Shown: positions 5,575 to 7,368 of the stretch, one piece after another
Layout of the letters: every line of letters starts with the position of its first letter
Numbering within the stretch: the stretch's first letter is position 1
From: Candidatus Pacearchaeota archaeon
Lineage (GTDB): Archaea > Nanobdellota > Nanobdellia > Pacearchaeales > GW2011-AR1
DNA length: 7,368 bases
Assembly: GCA_016234025.1 (NCBI GenBank)
Contig: JACQLL010000022.1
Coordinates: 1-7,368 of the forward strand
Direction of reading: 5' to 3'
Notes under the pieces: generated by a model
What the model was told of the DNA's origin: nothing
Seen by the model: the letters and a program-made list of their open reading frames with translations, nothing else
The model's database searches: none
Program-made: the position numbers and the translations under genes

Positions 5575-5764
5575 ATTTCATGGAGGCAGTTATTTTACCT
5601 TCGTGGTTTTTCATCTTCCAAAAACCATCATCTATTGAAAATCTGTGAGAACAATCTTTACACTTATACGTTTGAACTTCACCTCTGTTTTTCGTTTCTC
5701 TAACGCCATCTTTCTTGATGTTTTTCCCGTTGCATTTTTCACACAAAATGTCTTTTATACCCAT
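5513..5764 (-). CDS. transposase N-terminal zinc-ribbon part (5' part of a frameshifted gene)
   Basis: 83 residues, of which about the first 61 (to KITAS) belong to the transposase; the rest is read in the wrong frame before a stop. CEKC (C8, C11) and CKDC (C35, C38) form the zinc ribbon, with KDGVRETKNRGEVQTYKC between, as in InsA-like and IS240-like archaeal transposases. The ATG at 5764 has a TATA box about 26-29 bases upstream, so this is the true start of the transposase. The shifted tail (MKYVLCWNVIKENTR and on) has no family resemblance. Confidence 0.8.
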   Translation of the reverse strand: MGIKDILCEKCNGKNIKKDGVRETKNRGEVQTYKCKDCSHRFSIDDGFWKMKNHEGKITASMKYVLCWNVIKENTRAFTNVCT

Positions 5765-5766
5765 AG

Positions 5767-5823
5767 TATATTATTATAGATATATCTCTATTTAAATCTT
5801 TCGGTTATGCTATATTACTATAG
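5767..5823. repeat. two copies of a 13-base dyad between transposase and R-M genes
   Basis: TATATTATTATAG (5767-5779) and TATATTACTATAG (5811-5823) match at 12 of 13 bases, 44 bases apart (about four helical turns). The second copy extends to CTATA-TTAC-TATAG, an inverted repeat. One copy sits between the transposase TATA box and its start. The other sits between the two divergent TATA boxes. They could be operators for a regulator of this intergenic region; AT-richness makes chance possible. Confidence 0.4.
5791..5806 (-). promoter_or_regulatory. BRE/TATA promoter of the transposase
   Basis: The minus strand reads AACCGAAAGATTTAAA, continuing to TAGAG: a good BRE (CCGAAAG) plus TATA box, with the TATA core 26-29 bases before the ATG at 5764. 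Confidence 0.65.
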
Positions 5824-5827
5824 TAAA

Positions 5828-5838
5828 GTATTTAAAGT
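5828..5838 (+). promoter_or_regulatory. TATA box of the zinc-ribbon/methyltransferase operon
   Basis: GTATTTAAAGT is centred at about 5833, 26 bases before the ATG at 5859, predicting a leaderless first cistron. It diverges from the transposase promoter, about 40 bases away. Confidence 0.6.
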
Positions 5839-5858
5839 AAGACATTCATTAGATAATT

Positions 5859-6005
5859 ATGAGTAAAAAAGAAATTAAGGTTTACGAGTGCAAATGCGAA
5901 AGGTGTGGACATGAATGGATAACAAGAACAGAAGAAGCTCCGATAGTATGTCCTAAATGCAAAAGTCCTTATTGGGATAAGCCATTAAATAACAGAGGCA
6001 AATAG
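5859..6005 (+). CDS. 48-residue zinc-ribbon protein preceding the methyltransferase
   Basis: A short ORF of 48 residues: MSKKEIKVYECKCERCGHEW at the start, and VCPKCKSPYWDKPL later. The pairs C13-x2-C16 and C31-x2-C34, with GHEW after the first and KSPYW after the second, make a classic zinc ribbon; C11 is extra. The gene has its own TATA box 26 bases upstream and stops 1 base before the methyltransferase start, so the two form an operon. A role as regulator or specificity/DNA-binding helper of the restriction-modification unit is inference from position. Zinc ribbons of this shape occur widely in archaea without known function. Small size makes routine gene callers likely to miss it. Confidence 0.82.
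   Translation: MSKKEIKVYECKCERCGHEWITRTEEAPIVCPKCKSPYWDKPLNNRGK
5994..5998 (+). promoter_or_regulatory. Shine-Dalgarno-like site for the methyltransferase
   Basis: AGAGG ends 8 bases before the ATG at 6007. It fits an internal cistron that must be initiated by a ribosome-binding site, unlike the leaderless first genes. Confidence 0.4.
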
Positions 6006-6006
6006 C

Positions 6007-6774
6007 ATGGAATTTGAAAATAAAATAATAAACGGGGATGTATTAGAAGTAATGAAAAAAATACCAGATAATAGTATTCACTTAGCTATAACTTCTCCAC
6101 CTTATAATGTGGGTAAAGATTACGACAACCATAATGATAAAATGGATTACCAAGAGTATCTTAATTGGTTAAATGAAGTTTGGAAAGAAACTCAGAGAGT
6201 TTTAGTTCCTGGCGGTAGATTTGCTTTAAATATTGCTCCAACGGGAATAAAAGATTTTGTTCCTATACATCATGATTTTACAAATCAATTAAGAAAATTA
6301 GGAATGAAATTTAGAACAGAGATTATTTGGTATAAACAAACCATGCTTAAAAGAACAGCATGGGGGAGTTGGAAAAGCCCAGCAAATCCTCATGTAGTTC
6401 CATCTTGGGAATATGTTTTAGTTTTTACTAAAAATGGAGATAAATTATTTGGCAACCCGAAAGAAGCTGATATTACAGCAGATGAATTTAAGGAATTTTC
6501 AGATGGATTTTGGCAAATTCAACCCGAAAGACAAAGAAACGGACATCCTGCTCCATTTCCAGAAGATTTAATTTATAGATTAATAAAATTTTATTCTTAT
6601 AAAGGAAATATTGTTTTAGATATGTTTGGTGGAACTGGAACAGTTGCAGTAGTTTCACATAAAACTGATAGAAAATTTATTCATATAGACATATCAAAAG
6701 AATATTGTAAGACCGCTAAGGATAGATTAGAAAAGATTAAAGGCGGGATGTCTCAACAAAAAATTAACCAATAA
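6007..6774 (+). CDS. type II DNA methyltransferase, beta class (N4-cytosine or N6-adenine)
   Basis: 255 residues that transfer a methyl group from S-adenosylmethionine to an exocyclic amino group in DNA. Motif IV, LAITSPPYN (26-34), comes near the N-terminus. The variable target-recognition region follows (about 105-175, with WGSWKSPANPHVVPSWEYVLVF). Motif X-like HPAPFPEDLIYRLIKFYS lies at 180-197, motif I VLDMFGGTGTV at 203-213 and motif II FIHIDIS at 224-230. The order IV-TRD-X-I is the beta class. SPPY rather than DPPY leans toward N4-cytosine but does not settle it. All motifs are intact. It is the second gene of an operon with the zinc-ribbon protein, and its 3' end overlaps the convergent endonuclease gene by 11 bases. 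It should protect the host from that endonuclease. Sampled GC about 32%, consistent with horizontal gain. The recognition site cannot be read from the sequence. Confidence 0.92.
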   Translation: MEFENKIINGDVLEVMKKIPDNSIHLAITSPPYNVGKDYDNHNDKMDYQEYLNWLNEVWKETQRVLVPGGRFALNIAPTGIKDFVPIHHDFTNQLRKLGMKFRTEIIWYKQTMLKRTAWGSWKSPANPHVVPSWEYVLVFTKNGDKLFGNPKEADITADEFKEFSDGFWQIQPERQRNGHPAPFPEDLIYRLIKFYSYKGNIVLDMFGGTGTVAVVSHKTDRKFIHIDISKEYCKTAKDRLEKIKGGMSQQKINQ

Positions 6775-7327
6775 GCATCTTCTTTAGGTCTGATGGCAAC
6801 TCCTCTAACTTCTTTATTTTTCCGCCATAGGAACTACTATCATGCCTAATATAAACCCCGTCTAAATATTTTTCTGCTAATGCTCTATCTTTCGTTGGTT
6901 TTTCTTGAGTTCCCCATTCTGATTGCCATTGTTTTTTAGATTGCCGACCTTTATCGGGCGTAGCAAAGACAACTACAATCTTAGGTATCATTTGTTTCCA
7001 AACAACAGCATAAAACAAAGTTTCTGAAAATCTACCATGCAAACTTGTTTTACAACTAATAACGGCAAGAGGAATATGTGGTTTTTCTGTATGGACTACA
7101 ACTAAATCAACATCTCCCTCTACTTTTCCATCTTTTACTGGAATGGCTAAATTATTCCATAACTCTTTATGTTTATTTTTTAAACCTCTTCCACGAATTA
7201 CATTCAAAGGGATGCTATTTTTAGAGAAATAGTCATTAACAAAATCCATTACCACAATTTCCCAATTTTTACCACTAGTAGAAACATAACTTTGTCTGTC
7301 TTCAATACCGCTATATTCTTTATCCAT
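6764..7327 (-). CDS. type II restriction endonuclease, PD-(D/E)XK fold (probable)
   Basis: 187 residues from the ATG at 7327. An N-terminal helix GKNWEIVVMDFVNDYF carries E23. EGDVDLVVV (70-78, D72 or D74) and then AVISCKTSLHGRFSETLFYA (88-107, K93, R99, E102) give the Asp ... Ser-Cys-Lys arrangement of PD-(D/E)XK nucleases in which the usual Glu is replaced or moved to the next helix. The CKTS block followed by a helix with Arg and Glu recalls BsaWI/Cfr10I-type enzymes; this is memory of motifs, not a search. It pairs with the convergent methyltransferase, overlapping it by 11 bases, as a restriction-modification unit. A TTG at 7348 in frame would add 7 residues. I prefer the ATG because a TATA box is centred 26 bases before it, fitting the leaderless pattern of the window. 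The gene is complete within the window. Confidence 0.75.
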   Translation of the reverse strand: MDKEYSGIEDRQSYVSTSGKNWEIVVMDFVNDYFSKNSIPLNVIRGRGLKNKHKELWNNLAIPVKDGKVEGDVDLVVVHTEKPHIPLAVISCKTSLHGRFSETLFYAVVWKQMIPKIVVVFATPDKGRQSKKQWQSEWGTQEKPTKDRALAEKYLDGVYIRHDSSSYGGKIKKLEELPSDLKKMLIG

Positions 7328-7346
7328 AACAAAACAATTCTTTTCC

Positions 7347-7359
7347 AACTTAAAAAGTT
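7347..7359. promoter_or_regulatory. TATA dyad upstream of the restriction endonuclease gene
   Basis: AACTT-AAA-AAGTT is an inverted repeat centred at 7353, 26 bases before the ATG at 7327. It supports that start and, being symmetric, may also fire rightward out of the window. Confidence 0.5.
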
Positions 7360-7368
7360 ATCTAAAAC

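Larger units (their letters stand above)
4876..5764 (-). mobile_element. IS6/IS240-like insertion sequence with frameshifted transposase
   Basis: The zinc-ribbon start and the catalytic domain of one transposase lie in two frames that overlap at 5513-5574. Continuity is restored by a +1 shift near 5576-5580 (ATG AAA T ATG TAT), giving roughly KITASMKMYYAGMSLRKIQ. Everything else looks intact, so inactivation is recent, or the break is a sequence error. The boundaries given are those of the coding region: I found no convincing terminal inverted repeats or target duplication flanking it. Confidence 0.7.

Noticed and set aside
5513..5580. Programmed frameshift producing the full transposase
   Set aside because: The needed shift is +1, no known +1 signal or slippery heptamer is seen, and the IS6-like family does not usually use one. 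Mutation or sequence error is simpler.
4823..5858. Terminal inverted repeats of the insertion sequence, including the near-identical words at 4846-4861 and 5791-5806
   Set aside because: Those words are in direct, not inverted, orientation and sit at promoter distance from the genes they precede, so they are promoters. No other matching ends or target duplication were found by eye.
7328..7348. TTG start of the restriction endonuclease at 7348
   Set aside because: The TATA box at about 7353 would then be only 5 bases upstream, whereas it is at the standard distance from the ATG at 7327.
1..7368. CRISPR array, rRNA, or rolling-circle/plasmid origin
   Set aside because: No regularly spaced repeats, no rRNA-like stretches and no iterons were seen on reading both strands.

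Overview
The window looks like a fragment of a DPANN archaeal genome, most like Pacearchaeota or Woesearchaeota; this assignment is an inference. Three things support it. There is an archaeal-type Ogg2 8-oxoguanine glycosylase. Nearly every gene with its own promoter has a TATA box centred 25-29 bases before the start codon and no Shine-Dalgarno sequence, which implies leaderless mRNAs. And the protein types (coiled coil plus secretion-ATPase N-domain-like pair, large TIM-barrel protein with a glycine-rich tail) recall DPANN genomes, from memory and unchecked.

Left part (1-4080), housekeeping-like. An ogg gene (minus) and a 100-residue unknown gene (plus) diverge from one symmetric promoter in which an inverted repeat around a TATA box sits exactly midway between the two start codons. 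The unknown gene converges on, and overlaps by 4 bases, a minus-strand pair joined by TGATG: a coiled-coil protein (start re-assigned to 1989) followed by a protein resembling the N-terminal domain of CpaF/PilT-type secretion ATPases without the motor domain. Upstream is a 608-residue xylose-isomerase/endonuclease-IV-like TIM-barrel protein that carries its likely metal ligands, a long insertion and a Gly-rich tail. These minus-strand genes are about 42-58% GC in sampled stretches.

Middle (3932-4174). This 243-base intergenic stretch holds the TIM-barrel promoter, a perfectly palindromic TATA box, and downstream of it a GC-rich segment that folds into a three-way junction and could be a small RNA gene.

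Right part (4175-7368), accessory and AT-rich (about 32-38% GC in samples). It has a winged-helix DNA-binding protein with a basic linker; an IS6/IS240-like DDE transposase split by one +1 frameshift; a 48-residue zinc-ribbon protein, too short for routine gene calling, placed 1 base before a beta-class DNA methyltransferase; and a convergent PD-(D/E)XK restriction endonuclease overlapping the methyltransferase by 11 bases. The last three look like a compact type II restriction-modification unit with a small zinc-ribbon partner, acquired beside an insertion sequence. No CRISPR array, rRNA or canonical tRNA was found.
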